From Bacteroidota bacterium (GTDB lineage: Bacteria > Bacteroidota > Bacteroidia > B-17B0 > Aurantibacillaceae), in the NCBI GenBank assembly GCA_947450025.1, contig CANFTW010000003.1, positions 124,001 to 188,000 on the forward strand: a stretch of 64,000 nt of DNA, in the 5' to 3' direction. The stretch's first letter is position 1, and each line of letters begins with the position of its first letter. Of the stretch, positions 8,366-16,809 are shown piece by piece. The notes below the pieces were generated by a model. That model had not been told where the DNA came from. It did no database searches and worked only from the letters and a program-made list of their open reading frames with translations. A program made the position numbers and the translations under genes.

Positions 8366-9229
8366 GTGAAAAAGTTGTTGCCAATATATAATATCAAACA
8401 TTTTAAAGAAGAAGCTTTAAATACTGATTTTTATGCCAACTATTTTATTCCACATATTAAGCACCATCATATCGTTACAGAACCACACAAGCACGATTTC
8501 TATTTAGTGGTATTGTTTACAAAAGGTAGCGGCAAGCACGAAATAGATTTTAATACCTATGATATAACACCTGGAACCGTTTTTTTAATGAGACCAGGTC
8601 AAATGCATCATTGGAAACTATCTAAAGACATTGATGGCTATGTGTTTTTTCATACAACAAATTTTTATGATAAAGGATTTACACAATCAAGCATTTTAAA
8701 TTATCCTTTCTTTAACTCTATTCATAATCCGCCACAAGTTTTACTAAAGAAAAAGACTTTTGAAGAACTACAAAAAACATTTGAAGCAATTGTAGAAGAG
8801 TATCAGGCAAATGAACTCATGAAGTATGAAAAAATTCATTCACTAATTTCGTTAGTCTATATAGAATTATCCAGACACTATTTACCTGCTACAAAAATTA
8901 AAAATAAAACCTATCTTCTAAAACTTCGAAAGCTAGAACACTATATTGATGTTTATTTTAAAACAAAAAAATCTGCGCATGAGTACGCTAGTTTAATGAA
9001 TATGAGTGAGAAACATTTAAATCGTATTTGTAAAGAGTGCTTAAATAAAACAACGTCGGAAATAATTGCAGAACGAATTATTATAGAAGCTAAACGTTTA
9101 CTTATTCATAAACAGCATAGTGTATCTGAAATAGCAGCTAATTTAGGCTTTGATGATAATTCTTATTTCTCTCGTTTTTTCAAAAAAAATTGCGGCGGAA
9201 CACCTATTCACTTTTTAAAAAAATACTAA
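8366..9229 (+). CDS. AraC family transcriptional regulator
   Basis: A cupin-type AraC regulator. About residues 20-130 form the sugar- or ligand-binding cupin (HKHDFYLVVLFTKGSGKHEI, then PGQMHHW). The last 100 residues contain the two helix-turn-helix motifs ending in the signature VSEIAANLGFDDNSYFSRFFKKNCGGTP. The open frame extends back to 8255, but that form overlaps the divergent DUF983 gene and adds a Thr/Tyr-rich stretch unlike the family; GTG at 8366, or TTG at 8375 or 8378, is a better start. It is separated by one base from the DUF4442 thioesterase-like gene, a possible target or partner. The effector is unknown. Confidence 0.85.
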   Translation: MKKLLPIYNIKHFKEEALNTDFYANYFIPHIKHHHIVTEPHKHDFYLVVLFTKGSGKHEIDFNTYDITPGTVFLMRPGQMHHWKLSKDIDGYVFFHTTNFYDKGFTQSSILNYPFFNSIHNPPQVLLKKKTFEELQKTFEAIVEEYQANELMKYEKIHSLISLVYIELSRHYLPATKIKNKTYLLKLRKLEHYIDVYFKTKKSAHEYASLMNMSEKHLNRICKECLNKTTSEIIAERIIIEAKRLLIHKQHSVSEIAANLGFDDNSYFSRFFKKNCGGTPIHFLKKY

Positions 9230-9230
9230 C

Positions 9231-9686
9231 ATGAAAGTATCTGAAAATATTCTGAAATGGGGCATGCGATTATATCCGCCCTTACTCTTACAACGTATTT
9301 GGATACAAAACATTGCGTCAGGGTTCAAAAGTGCCGACATAAAAATAAATCGCAGTTTATTGACCATTAACTTTGGAAAAGCCATTTTTGGAGGAACTAT
9401 TTATACAGCAACAGATCCTTTTTATGCTATGTTATTTGGTCAAATTTTAAAGCATAAAGGCTACAATGTGAGTGTTTGGCTAAAAAGTGCAAGTATTCAG
9501 TTTTTAAAACCAGGAAGAACCGATTTATATTATCATATTCAAATGACGGATGAGATGATTCTTGAGGCTGAAGAGGTATTAAATAATAAAGGGGTGTTTG
9601 TAAAAAGCTACACTATTGAAATATATTCAAAAACCAAAGATTTATACGCCGTTGCTAAAAATGAGATTTATATCAGAAAAAAATAA
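9231..9686 (+). CDS. DUF4442 hotdog-fold protein (thioesterase-like)
   Basis: A 151-residue DUF4442 protein with the single-domain hotdog fold related to acyl-CoA thioesterases. Visible family marks are the N-terminal amphipathic stretch MRLYPPLLLQRIW, the strand INRSLLTINFGKAIFGG, the helix containing YTATDPFYAMLFG, and the C-terminal strands. No catalytic residue can be assigned with confidence. It begins one base after the AraC stop and is presumably co-transcribed, so the regulator may control this enzyme. The substrate is unknown; the fold suggests acyl thioesters. Confidence 0.78.
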   Translation: MKVSENILKWGMRLYPPLLLQRIWIQNIASGFKSADIKINRSLLTINFGKAIFGGTIYTATDPFYAMLFGQILKHKGYNVSVWLKSASIQFLKPGRTDLYYHIQMTDEMILEAEEVLNNKGVFVKSYTIEIYSKTKDLYAVAKNEIYIRKK

Positions 9687-9752
9687 TCTTTCAATATAAA
9701 ATAAACTTATACTTTTGACATTTCTAATATTTATACCTTTTAAACTCAGCCC

Positions 9753-10310
9753 ATGTCAATTAGCCAAAAACTTAAAGAACGCAACGGAGAATTATGCGAA
9801 TTATGTAATAGCGAATCTGCTTCGCATGAATATACGGTGTCTCCAAAAAATGATGAATCCATTGAAAACCAAGTTGCAGTATGCAACACGTGTTTAGAAG
9901 CAATTGAAAGTAAAGAAGCTAGCTTTCACTGGCGTTGTTTAGAAGGTAGTATTTGGAGTCCTGAACCTAGTGTACAAGCCTTAAGTTTTAGAATATTACA
10001 AAATTATAAAGAAGAAGATTGGGCAAACAATTTAATTAGCTCGGTTGACCTTGATGAAAACGTTACTCAATGGGCACTAAGTGCTTTTGAGGTGGCAGAT
10101 ATTCACAAAGATGCCTTTGGAAATATTTTAGAAAATGGCGACACAGTTGTTTTAACTCAAGCTTTAAATGTAAAAGGAACCAACTTTACAGCATCAAAAG
10201 GTACTGTTGTCAAAAAAATAAAGTTAGTACATGATAATGCTGAACAAATTGAAGGAAAAATAAATGAGCAAACGATTGTGATTCTTTGTAAGTTTGTTAA
10301 GAAAAATTAA
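9753..10310 (+). CDS. PhnA-family zinc-ribbon protein
   Basis: A 185-residue PhnA-type protein. Despite its name the family is not a proven phosphonate enzyme. The N-terminal zinc ribbon has CELC at about 14-17 and CNTC at about 48-51, followed by the HWRCLEGSIWSPEPSVQ segment of longer PhnA variants. The C-terminal PhnA domain (about 115-182) contains the conserved DAFGNILENGDTV and VKGTNFTASKGTVVKKI. It has its own upstream AT-rich promoter region (TTTTG at 9713-9717, TACCTTTT at 9734-9741) and is closed by a strong terminator, so it is likely transcribed alone. Confidence 0.88.
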   Translation: MSISQKLKERNGELCELCNSESASHEYTVSPKNDESIENQVAVCNTCLEAIESKEASFHWRCLEGSIWSPEPSVQALSFRILQNYKEEDWANNLISSVDLDENVTQWALSAFEVADIHKDAFGNILENGDTVVLTQALNVKGTNFTASKGTVVKKIKLVHDNAEQIEGKINEQTIVILCKFVKKN

Positions 10311-10314
10311 CCAT

Positions 10315-10347
10315 AAAAAAAGCCTCTCTATTGAGAGGCTTTTTTTA
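10315..10347. terminator. Bidirectional rho-independent terminator
   Basis: Perfect stem AGCCTCTC/GAGAGGCT with a TATT loop, A-run on the left and T7 on the right. It separates the convergent PhnA and fabV genes. Confidence 0.9.
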
Positions 10348-10359
10348 TCTTTTTTAATG

Positions 10360-11550
10360 TTAAACTAAACCAGGTATTTGAACCATTTCGTTTACATCTT
10401 GCTCATAATTCACATTGGGCACTTTAAATCCAAACAAATTATAAAAATCAGATTTATACCCATCAAGATCTCCTAATTGGGATAATGACTCTGTCGTTGC
10501 AACTGTCCATAATTCTGCAACTTTAGCTTGAATATCTTCTCTCATTTCCCAGTCGTCTATTCTAATACGACCCTTTTCATCAACTGGAATATTACTACCA
10601 GTGTATAATCTATCTTTAAAAAGTCTTTGAATTTGTTCAATACATCCTTCATGAATGCCTGCTTCTTTCATTGTTTTATAAAGCAATGAAATGTATAATG
10701 GAATAACTGGAATAGCAGAACTTGCTTGAGTCACTAACGCTTTATTAACTGACACAAATGCACTTCCTCCTAGATCCTTTAATTTTTCAGTAATTTTAAA
10801 TGCCGTTGCCTCTAAATCGTCTTTAGCGCGTCCGATGGTGCCTTTTCTATATACAGCTTCCGTTAAGGATGGTCCAATGTAAGAATAGGCAATCGTCATA
10901 GCATTTTGAGCTAATAGATTTTCCTTTTTCAATACATCAATCCACATGTCCCAATCTTCGCCACCCATTACGGCAATTGTATTTTCAATATCTTCTTCAT
11001 TGCATGGTTCTATAGAAATATTGGAAACAATTCCTGTATGAAAATCAACTGTCTTATTAGTAAATGTGCCTCCAATTGGTTTTAATACTGATTTATGTGT
11101 TATTCCAGTGTTTGGATTTGTTCTTACTGGTGATGCTAAGCTATAGATCACTAAATCTACCTGGCCTAAATCTTGCTTAATTAAATCAATGGTTTTTTGC
11201 TTTATTTCATTTGAAAAGGCATCGCCATTAATACTTTTAGCATATAAACCTTCTTGATGTGCGTACTTTTCAAAAGCTGCTGAGTTATACCAGCCTGGAG
11301 AAGCGGGCTTCCCTTCTGTTGAAGGTTTTTCAAAAAACACACCAATAGTTGCTGCTTTTGATCCAAAAGCACTTGTAATTCTTGAAGCTAACCCAAAACC
11401 AGTTGATGCTCCAATCACTAAGACTTTTTTTGGTCCGTTAATTTCACCTTTTGACTTTGTATAATTAATTTGGGTTAACACATTTTTATCACAGCCTTCA
11501 GGATGTGAAGTAAGACAAATAAATCCGCGCATTCTAGGTTCTATAATCAT
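10360..11550 (-). CDS. fabV: FabV, trans-2-enoyl-ACP/CoA reductase (NADH)
   Basis: Catalyses the last reductive step of fatty-acid elongation, reducing trans-2-enoyl thioesters with NADH in the cytosol. The product has 396 residues, the normal FabV length. Seen in order: the N-terminal MIIEPRMRGFICLTSHPEGC, the nucleotide-binding GASTGFGLASR at about 48-58, the IYSLASPVRTNP segment, and the catalytic Tyr-x8-Lys pair in YRKGTIGRAK around 235-244. No FabI is visible in this window, so whether FabV is the only enoyl reductase cannot be judged. FabV enzymes are typically insensitive to triclosan. The gene is isolated between the terminator at 10315 and a short gap before the GNAT gene. Confidence 0.96.
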   Translation of the reverse strand: MIIEPRMRGFICLTSHPEGCDKNVLTQINYTKSKGEINGPKKVLVIGASTGFGLASRITSAFGSKAATIGVFFEKPSTEGKPASPGWYNSAAFEKYAHQEGLYAKSINGDAFSNEIKQKTIDLIKQDLGQVDLVIYSLASPVRTNPNTGITHKSVLKPIGGTFTNKTVDFHTGIVSNISIEPCNEEDIENTIAVMGGEDWDMWIDVLKKENLLAQNAMTIAYSYIGPSLTEAVYRKGTIGRAKDDLEATAFKITEKLKDLGGSAFVSVNKALVTQASSAIPVIPLYISLLYKTMKEAGIHEGCIEQIQRLFKDRLYTGSNIPVDEKGRIRIDDWEMREDIQAKVAELWTVATTESLSQLGDLDGYKSDFYNLFGFKVPNVNYEQDVNEMVQIPGLV

Positions 11551-11696
11551 AGCTTATTTTTTAGGTTGTAAAAATACGAAATTTTAAAAGGAGTTGATAC
11601 TTCTGGTTTTTTTAAATTTATCTGTCATTTACTATAGATTTTTGGATTTTAATCATTTAATGAGGGCAAGTTGCATTGTATTAAAAACATAAAAGC

Positions 11697-12218
11697 CTAT
11701 TTAATTTGTAACTTCATCATGATGTCTATTTGCTCATCTTCACCTAATTTAAAAACATGTTTGTCAAACTCTAGAAAACCATTTTTCTTGTAAAAATAAA
11801 TTGCTCTTAGGTTTTTTTCCCATACCCCTAACCAAATATAATCTAGATTTTTTTGCTTAGCTCGTATTAACGATTTTTCATAAAGCGCTTGGCCAACTTT
11901 TTTTCCATGAAACTCATTTAACACATATATTCTTTCTATTTCAAGGGATTTATTGTCATTTAATTCAGTTTGTGAAGGGGCAAAATTCAATTTTAAATAG
12001 CCAACGACTTCATGTTCACTTTTAGCAAAATAAAATTCAGAGTATAGGTTTGTAACTTCAGCCATCAACTTTTCATAAGAAAAGCCTTCTTCTAAATAAC
12101 TTTTCATGTTCTCTTCTGTGTTTTCAGCTGAAAAGGTTTCAAAAAAAGTTTCTCTTCCAATTTTTTGTAATTGGAAAATATCCTCTTGAGTTACTTTTGT
12201 AATATCAATGTGCTTCAT
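11697..12218 (-). CDS. GNAT family N-acetyltransferase
   Basis: A 173-residue single-domain GNAT enzyme that should transfer an acetyl group from acetyl-CoA to an amine. The layout is typical: an N-terminal helix pair with EETFFETFSAENTEENM, then strand VVGYLKLNF, then the acetyl-CoA pyrophosphate loop within LNEFHGKKVGQALYE (a degenerate Q/RxxGxG/A), then strand YIWLGVWEKNLRAIYFYKKNGF, which matches the NxxAxxFYxxxGF signature. The substrate cannot be read from sequence. It is followed by fabV on the same strand after 146 bases with no clear terminator. Confidence 0.87.
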   Translation of the reverse strand: MKHIDITKVTQEDIFQLQKIGRETFFETFSAENTEENMKSYLEEGFSYEKLMAEVTNLYSEFYFAKSEHEVVGYLKLNFAPSQTELNDNKSLEIERIYVLNEFHGKKVGQALYEKSLIRAKQKNLDYIWLGVWEKNLRAIYFYKKNGFLEFDKHVFKLGEDEQIDIMMKLQIK

Positions 12219-12240
12219 TTTAATTTAAAACCATATTTAC

Positions 12241-12268
12241 AAAAAAAGGTCACCTAAGTGACCTTTTC
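12241..12268 (-). terminator. Terminator downstream of tRNA-Leu
   Basis: Perfect nine-base stem AAAGGTCAC/GTGACCTTT with loop CTAA. The T-run is on the minus strand, so it terminates leftward transcription from the tRNA gene before the GNAT gene starts at 12218. Confidence 0.8.
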
Positions 12269-12314
12269 CTTTTAATGGATGTTAATGTTATTTCTATCTA
12301 TCAACATTTTTTTG

Positions 12315-12394
12315 TACGCACGAAGGGACTCGAACCCCCACCCTCACGGACCAGATCCTAAGTCTGGCGCGGCTACCAATTACGCCACGTGCGC
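12315..12394 (-). tRNA. tRNA-Leu (anticodon TAG)
   Basis: On the minus strand an 80-base cloverleaf is readable. The acceptor is GCGCACG, pairing with CGTGCGT (one G-T pair at the end). A D-arm with AATTGGTAG follows, then an anticodon stem CCAGA/TCTGG enclosing loop CTTAGGA with anticodon TAG, a leucine-type extended variable arm TCCGTGAGGG, and the T-arm GGGGGTTCGAGTCCC. The 3' CCA is not encoded, as is usual in this phylum. A -7 box lies just upstream and a terminator downstream, so it is a single-gene transcript. Confidence 0.95.
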
Positions 12395-12405
12395 GTTTAG
12401 GAGGT

Positions 12406-12413
12406 CAAATATA
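12406..12413 (-). promoter_or_regulatory. -7 promoter box of tRNA-Leu
   Basis: The minus strand reads TATATTTG, an exact TAnnTTTG match, 12 bases before the mature 5' end of the tRNA. Position and orientation fit a dedicated promoter. No good -33 TTTG is visible at standard spacing. Confidence 0.55.
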
Positions 12414-12502
12414 CGAATATTTATAATTTATAGAATATTTAGGGCTAAAAAATCTCTAAAATCATTGAATATTCTTTAATTTGTATCTCAAAATTAAACA
12501 TT

Positions 12503-13693
12503 ATGTACGGAAATTTTCAAGAACATTTACAAAGTCAATTAAACGAAATAGAACAAAATGGTCTGTTCAAAAAAGAACGTGTTATTATTACTCCTCAAGG
12601 CGCTGCTGTTAAAGTAAGCGACGGAAAAGAAGTGATTATTTTTTGTGCCAACAACTATTTAGGTTTATCCTCACATCCAAAAGTAATTGAAGGGGCCAAA
12701 GCAGCTCTAGATTCTCATGGATACGGAATGTCATCTGTTCGTTTTATTTGCGGTACTCAAGATATTCATAAAACATTAGAGAAAAAGATTGCCAACTTTT
12801 TAGGACAAGAAGATACTATTTTGTATGCAGCTGCTTTTGATGCTAATGGTGGTGTATTTGAACCTTTATTTGGCGAAGAAGACGCAATTATTTCTGATGA
12901 ATTAAATCACGCATCTATTATTGACGGTGTGCGTTTATGTAAAGCTCAACGTTACCGTTACAAAAACTGCGACATGGCAGATTTAGAAGAACAATTAATT
13001 AAAGCACAAGCACAACGTTACCGCATCATTGTAACAGATGGTGTGTTTAGTATGGATGGCTTTGTTGCTCCATTAGATAAGATTTGTGACTTAGCAGATA
13101 AATACAATGCTTTAGTGATGGTGGATGAAAGCCACGCGAGCGGATTTATAGGTAAAACTGGTCGCGGAACAGTTGAATTAAAAAACGTGATGAATCGTGT
13201 AGATATTATCACTGGCACATTAGGTAAAGCTTTAGGCGGAGCCATGGGCGGTTTTACAACTGGTAAAAAAGAAGTGATTGAAATTTTGAGACAACGTTCG
13301 CGCCCTTATTTGTTTTCAAATTCTTTATCTCCAGTAATTGTTGGTGCTAGTATTGCCGTATTTGATATGTTAAGCGAAACAACCGAATTAAGAGATACTT
13401 TAGAAAGCAATATTACTTATTTTAAAACTGGTTTACGCAAAATAGGCTTAGAATTTAAAGAAGGTGATTCGGCAATTGTACCAGTGATGTTATACGATGC
13501 TAAATTATCGCAAGTGTTTGCCGATAAATTATTGCTAGAAGGTATTTATGTGATTGGATTCTTCTTCCCTGTTGTAGCAAAAGGACAAGCTCGTATTCGT
13601 GTGCAATTATCAGCAGCTCATACCAAAGCTCATTTAGATAAAGCCTTAGCTGCTTTTGAAAAAGTTGGCAAAGAATTGGGCGTGATTAAATAA
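12503..13693 (+). CDS. kbl: Kbl, glycine C-acetyltransferase (2-amino-3-ketobutyrate CoA ligase)
   Basis: PLP-dependent alpha-oxoamine synthase that interconverts 2-amino-3-oxobutyrate plus CoA with glycine plus acetyl-CoA, in the second step of threonine degradation. It has 396 residues, the usual length. Seen are the N-terminal FFCANNYLGLSSHP-like segment, GMSSVRFICGTQDIHK, the cofactor-binding VMVDESHASGFIG, and the Schiff-base lysine in TGTLGKALGGAMGGF at about residue 243. The related enzymes serine palmitoyltransferase and BioF share the fold, but this combination of motifs and the N-terminus MYGNFQEHLQ are Kbl-like. Threonine dehydrogenase, its usual partner, is not in the window. Confidence 0.92.
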   Translation: MYGNFQEHLQSQLNEIEQNGLFKKERVIITPQGAAVKVSDGKEVIIFCANNYLGLSSHPKVIEGAKAALDSHGYGMSSVRFICGTQDIHKTLEKKIANFLGQEDTILYAAAFDANGGVFEPLFGEEDAIISDELNHASIIDGVRLCKAQRYRYKNCDMADLEEQLIKAQAQRYRIIVTDGVFSMDGFVAPLDKICDLADKYNALVMVDESHASGFIGKTGRGTVELKNVMNRVDIITGTLGKALGGAMGGFTTGKKEVIEILRQRSRPYLFSNSLSPVIVGASIAVFDMLSETTELRDTLESNITYFKTGLRKIGLEFKEGDSAIVPVMLYDAKLSQVFADKLLLEGIYVIGFFFPVVAKGQARIRVQLSAAHTKAHLDKALAAFEKVGKELGVIK

Positions 13694-13712
13694 AAACCTT
13701 ATTTTTATTTAT

Positions 13713-13745
13713 AAAAAAGCCTTGTAAAAATTAAAAGGCTTTTTT
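13713..13745. terminator. Bidirectional terminator between kbl and the Smr gene
   Basis: An AAAAAAGCCTT/AAGGCTTTTTT stem around a short A-rich loop, with A-run and T-run on the two sides. It sits between convergent genes and can serve both. Confidence 0.8.
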
Positions 13746-13749
13746 GTTT

Positions 13750-14739
13750 TTAATATATTCTCACTTCTGTGGCTCCATAACCATAATCTTTGTAGGAAGC
13801 ATCATAATATTCGATGTCATCTACTGTTTTTAAAATGGACGCAATTTCTTGTTTTAGTTTTCCGTTTCCAACACCATGAATCACAATCAATTTTTTAATG
13901 CCATTGCTCAAACAATATTGCAATTCTTTTTCAAAGCGCTCAAGCTGTATCGATAAAATTTCATGATTGGTTAATCCACTACAAGAATCCACTAACTCTT
14001 CAATATGTAAATCAATCTCTTTGGTTAAATCCTTAATGCGTTGTTTTGCAACAGAGGTTTTTTGCGGTTGCTTAAACTCCTTAATTGCCTTTAAACGCGT
14101 CATATCTTCCATCGTAATAGTTTTTTCAACCAATTCTTTATCCAAGAAGTTTTCTTTTAAAATATAAGCGTAAACAGGAAACTTAAATTCGTTATGCTGA
14201 ATTAAAGTTGACTGTGACATAATTTTATCATTAATATATAAAATCTCTGCTAAAGGAATTTGAGATTTGTAATGCATGTTTTTATAAAACAAACATTCTA
14301 TTTTATGATAAGCGTATTCCTTAAAAAAGTTTTTCTTAACCTGTTTTAAAAATACTTTTTGATACGCCCCTAATTCGCCATGCTTTAAGGTTTGAAAATA
14401 TTCATCATCTTTTACAGAATATGAAAACAACACATTATAAGAGGAAGAATTAAATAAATAAAATTTATAATCGCTTACCAATGCGGGCATTTCATGATCG
14501 GGTTCTATAATAAAATAAATAGAATCAGATAAAATAGTCTCTAACTCCATTTCAATATTTTCTACTTCAGGATTTAATATGAGCTCTGTATGAATAGGGA
14601 CTAAATGTTTACTTAAATAAGGAATTTCGAAACCATCTTGCATCTCTACAAAAACCGTTTCCTTGTCTTTAAATCTTGTAATAACTCCCTCACCTACTTC
14701 GTTTAAAAAACGAACTTTATCTCCAATTCTTAATTTCAT
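13750..14739 (-). CDS. DUF2027/Smr domain protein
   Basis: A 329-residue protein of the Bacteroidota-specific DUF2027-Smr type. The N-terminus (KLRIGDKVRFLNEVGEGVIT) looks like a small SH3-like barrel as in MutS2-associated KOW-type modules. The middle is the DUF2027 beta-rich domain, and the last 80 residues form an Smr domain with the LDxH motif EIDLHIEELVD and the HGVGNGKLKQEI signature. Smr domains of MutS2 and relatives nick DNA or RNA and can act on collided ribosomes; whether this one is an active nuclease is not shown. It ends four bases after the ComEC start region, so it may be co-transcribed upstream of ComEC. Confidence 0.85.
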   Translation of the reverse strand: MKLRIGDKVRFLNEVGEGVITRFKDKETVFVEMQDGFEIPYLSKHLVPIHTELILNPEVENIEMELETILSDSIYFIIEPDHEMPALVSDYKFYLFNSSSYNVLFSYSVKDDEYFQTLKHGELGAYQKVFLKQVKKNFFKEYAYHKIECLFYKNMHYKSQIPLAEILYINDKIMSQSTLIQHNEFKFPVYAYILKENFLDKELVEKTITMEDMTRLKAIKEFKQPQKTSVAKQRIKDLTKEIDLHIEELVDSCSGLTNHEILSIQLERFEKELQYCLSNGIKKLIVIHGVGNGKLKQEIASILKTVDDIEYYDASYKDYGYGATEVRIY

Positions 14740-14743
14740 ACTA

Positions 14744-16786
14744 TTATAAATTTACGCGAAATGCTCCACTTTCTTTAACTGAATAAAATGGCAGGTTTAA
14801 TCGTGCGCATTGTATTTTTAATTTCTTCACAAATTTATAACTGTTACTGCAATCCGCAATAATAACTTGTTTTGAATTATGATTAGTTGTGAGATATATA
14901 GGTGTATTTTGACTGACAATCACATAATTTGCAATAATATTTGAATTGTTATTTGATTTATTGGATACTCTCATAACTGATAGAGAGTCTGTTTTAAACA
15001 GGAAGTTGTTATTGGGAACTAATTTTAAATTAGGAATGGTATACAAATATGGCTTCATGCTTCTTTCAAAATCATTTGTATTAAGGTCTTTAAAATTACC
15101 ATAAACGCAATTCCCAATTCTCACTGCAAAACAAGATTGATGTTTAACATGAAATACTAAAAGTTCTTTTTTATTGAAAGACAAGTAATTGGTGTAAATT
15201 GATAAAGAAAGCCAAGCTATCATGACACTGCATAAGAAAACAACATGCTTATAATTTTTATAGGTTATAACGAGTATTCCTAAAAAAATACATATAGATA
15301 ACAATATAAAATCAACCTTAGAAAATGAAATAAAATCTATATATCCATAATTGTTATCATCTGTTAGTTTGGCAAACCAAAGCATTAAACTGGTGAGCAT
15401 ATTTATAAGTATCACAAGCCATTTTTTTAAAAATAATAGCTTATAGACTACAACCAACGCCGCTGCTGAAGTCATAAGTGCAATACTAATAGGGATAATA
15501 ACCATATTAGAAATTAAAAACCAAATAGGAAACTGATGGAAAAAATATAAGGAAATAGGAAGTGTAAATAACGTTGCGGAAAAGGAAACTAACGTTCCTG
15601 ACCAGAGTGATTGAAGGATTTTATTATTAAAAACATATTTTGATTGAAGGATCGGATATAAATACATAATTCCTAAAACAGCAAAATAACTTAATAAAAA
15701 TCCTACATCCATTATTAAATAGGGGTTATATAGTAATAATAAAAATGCTGACAACAATAGCGTGTTATAAGAGTTCCCTTGCTTATAAAACGTTTTACCT
15801 AATAAAACTAAACTCAACATAAGGGCTGCCCTTAAGATTGATGGAGATAAACCTGTAATTAAAACAAATGCCCATAAACAAACTAACACAAACCATAATT
15901 TAGTTTTTTGATATTGGTCATGTTTATCAACTAACGAAAACAAAAAAATCAAAAACGCATATAAAACTCCTGTATGCATACCTGAAACAGATAACACATG
16001 AAGTGTTCCTGAATGAGAAAAACTTTTCATAATGTCGCCTTCTATTTCATCATCATAGCCGACTAATAAAGCTGAGCAAATTGAAAAAGCCTCTTGTGAT
16101 AAGCCGCTAGTTCTTAATACAGAAACCAATTTTGATTTCAGTAGCGTCCCTAATTTTTCCCAACTAATGTTTTCCTGATTTGAAATAGAATAAACTGAGT
16201 TCATATTTGCAAAAACAGTATGAAAGATGTTTTTTCTTTCTAAAAAAGATTTATAATCAAACTCTTGAGGATTTTTTGGTTGATTTATGTAACTAAATTT
16301 TGCATGTATCAGTAACTTATTTCCTAAAGATAACTGCTTTAAAGAATCTGATTTTAAATACACTATTGTATGGCCGGTTACATAATGCCAATGGCCTTTA
16401 AATTGAATAGCATTTATGTTTACTGCTAATTTTGTTTGCTTTTGAGATACAACAGGAAGATCTTCTATCTCCACTACAAATGATTGAATTTGATTGGAAA
16501 GAAAACGTGTGTAATGAGAAGGATTGTTTTTATCATTAAATAAATAGCACGATTCGAAAGCAAAGAAAAACAAGAAAACGTTAACGAAGAAAAGATATAA
16601 CGCTTTTTGAAAATACCCAGGTTTTTTTGAAAATTTTAAATGCAAAAACGCAGCAGCCAGACACAAACCTATAATTAAACAAACAAGGTGTAACGAATTG
16701 AAAATTCCAAATTGAATGGCGCAAACTATTCCTAAAACATAGGGGAGTAAAATTTTTAAAAAAGGTATGGTTTTAAAATTTATCAC
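14744..16786 (-). CDS. comEC: ComEC/Rec2 family DNA-uptake channel protein
   Basis: Polytopic inner-membrane protein related to ComEC, which passes single-stranded DNA across the membrane in natural transformation. The 680-residue product has two N-terminal helices, the soluble OB-like DUF4131 region at about 60-190, and then the Competence domain at about 225-500. That domain carries the diagnostic HVLSVSGMHTGVLYAF and FVLITGLSPSILRAALML. More helices follow, then a short C-terminal tail of about 150 residues. The C-terminal metallo-beta-lactamase domain found in longer ComEC proteins is not evident; the compact form is common in Bacteroidota. It lies between the Smr gene and the propeller sensor on the same strand, with gaps of 4 and 23 bases. 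Confidence 0.87.
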   Translation of the reverse strand: MINFKTIPFLKILLPYVLGIVCAIQFGIFNSLHLVCLIIGLCLAAAFLHLKFSKKPGYFQKALYLFFVNVFLFFFAFESCYLFNDKNNPSHYTRFLSNQIQSFVVEIEDLPVVSQKQTKLAVNINAIQFKGHWHYVTGHTIVYLKSDSLKQLSLGNKLLIHAKFSYINQPKNPQEFDYKSFLERKNIFHTVFANMNSVYSISNQENISWEKLGTLLKSKLVSVLRTSGLSQEAFSICSALLVGYDDEIEGDIMKSFSHSGTLHVLSVSGMHTGVLYAFLIFLFSLVDKHDQYQKTKLWFVLVCLWAFVLITGLSPSILRAALMLSLVLLGKTFYKQGNSYNTLLLSAFLLLLYNPYLIMDVGFLLSYFAVLGIMYLYPILQSKYVFNNKILQSLWSGTLVSFSATLFTLPISLYFFHQFPIWFLISNMVIIPISIALMTSAAALVVVYKLLFLKKWLVILINMLTSLMLWFAKLTDDNNYGYIDFISFSKVDFILLSICIFLGILVITYKNYKHVVFLCSVMIAWLSLSIYTNYLSFNKKELLVFHVKHQSCFAVRIGNCVYGNFKDLNTNDFERSMKPYLYTIPNLKLVPNNNFLFKTDSLSVMRVSNKSNNNSNIIANYVIVSQNTPIYLTTNHNSKQVIIADCSNSYKFVKKLKIQCARLNLPFYSVKESGAFRVNL

Positions 16787-16809
16787 ATATTAAATGTAAT
16801 AAAATAGGA

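Noticed and set aside
12279-12479. A 66-codon rightward open frame across the tRNA region
   Set aside because: It lies on the opposite strand over tRNA-Leu and its terminator; the translation has no signal of a real protein.
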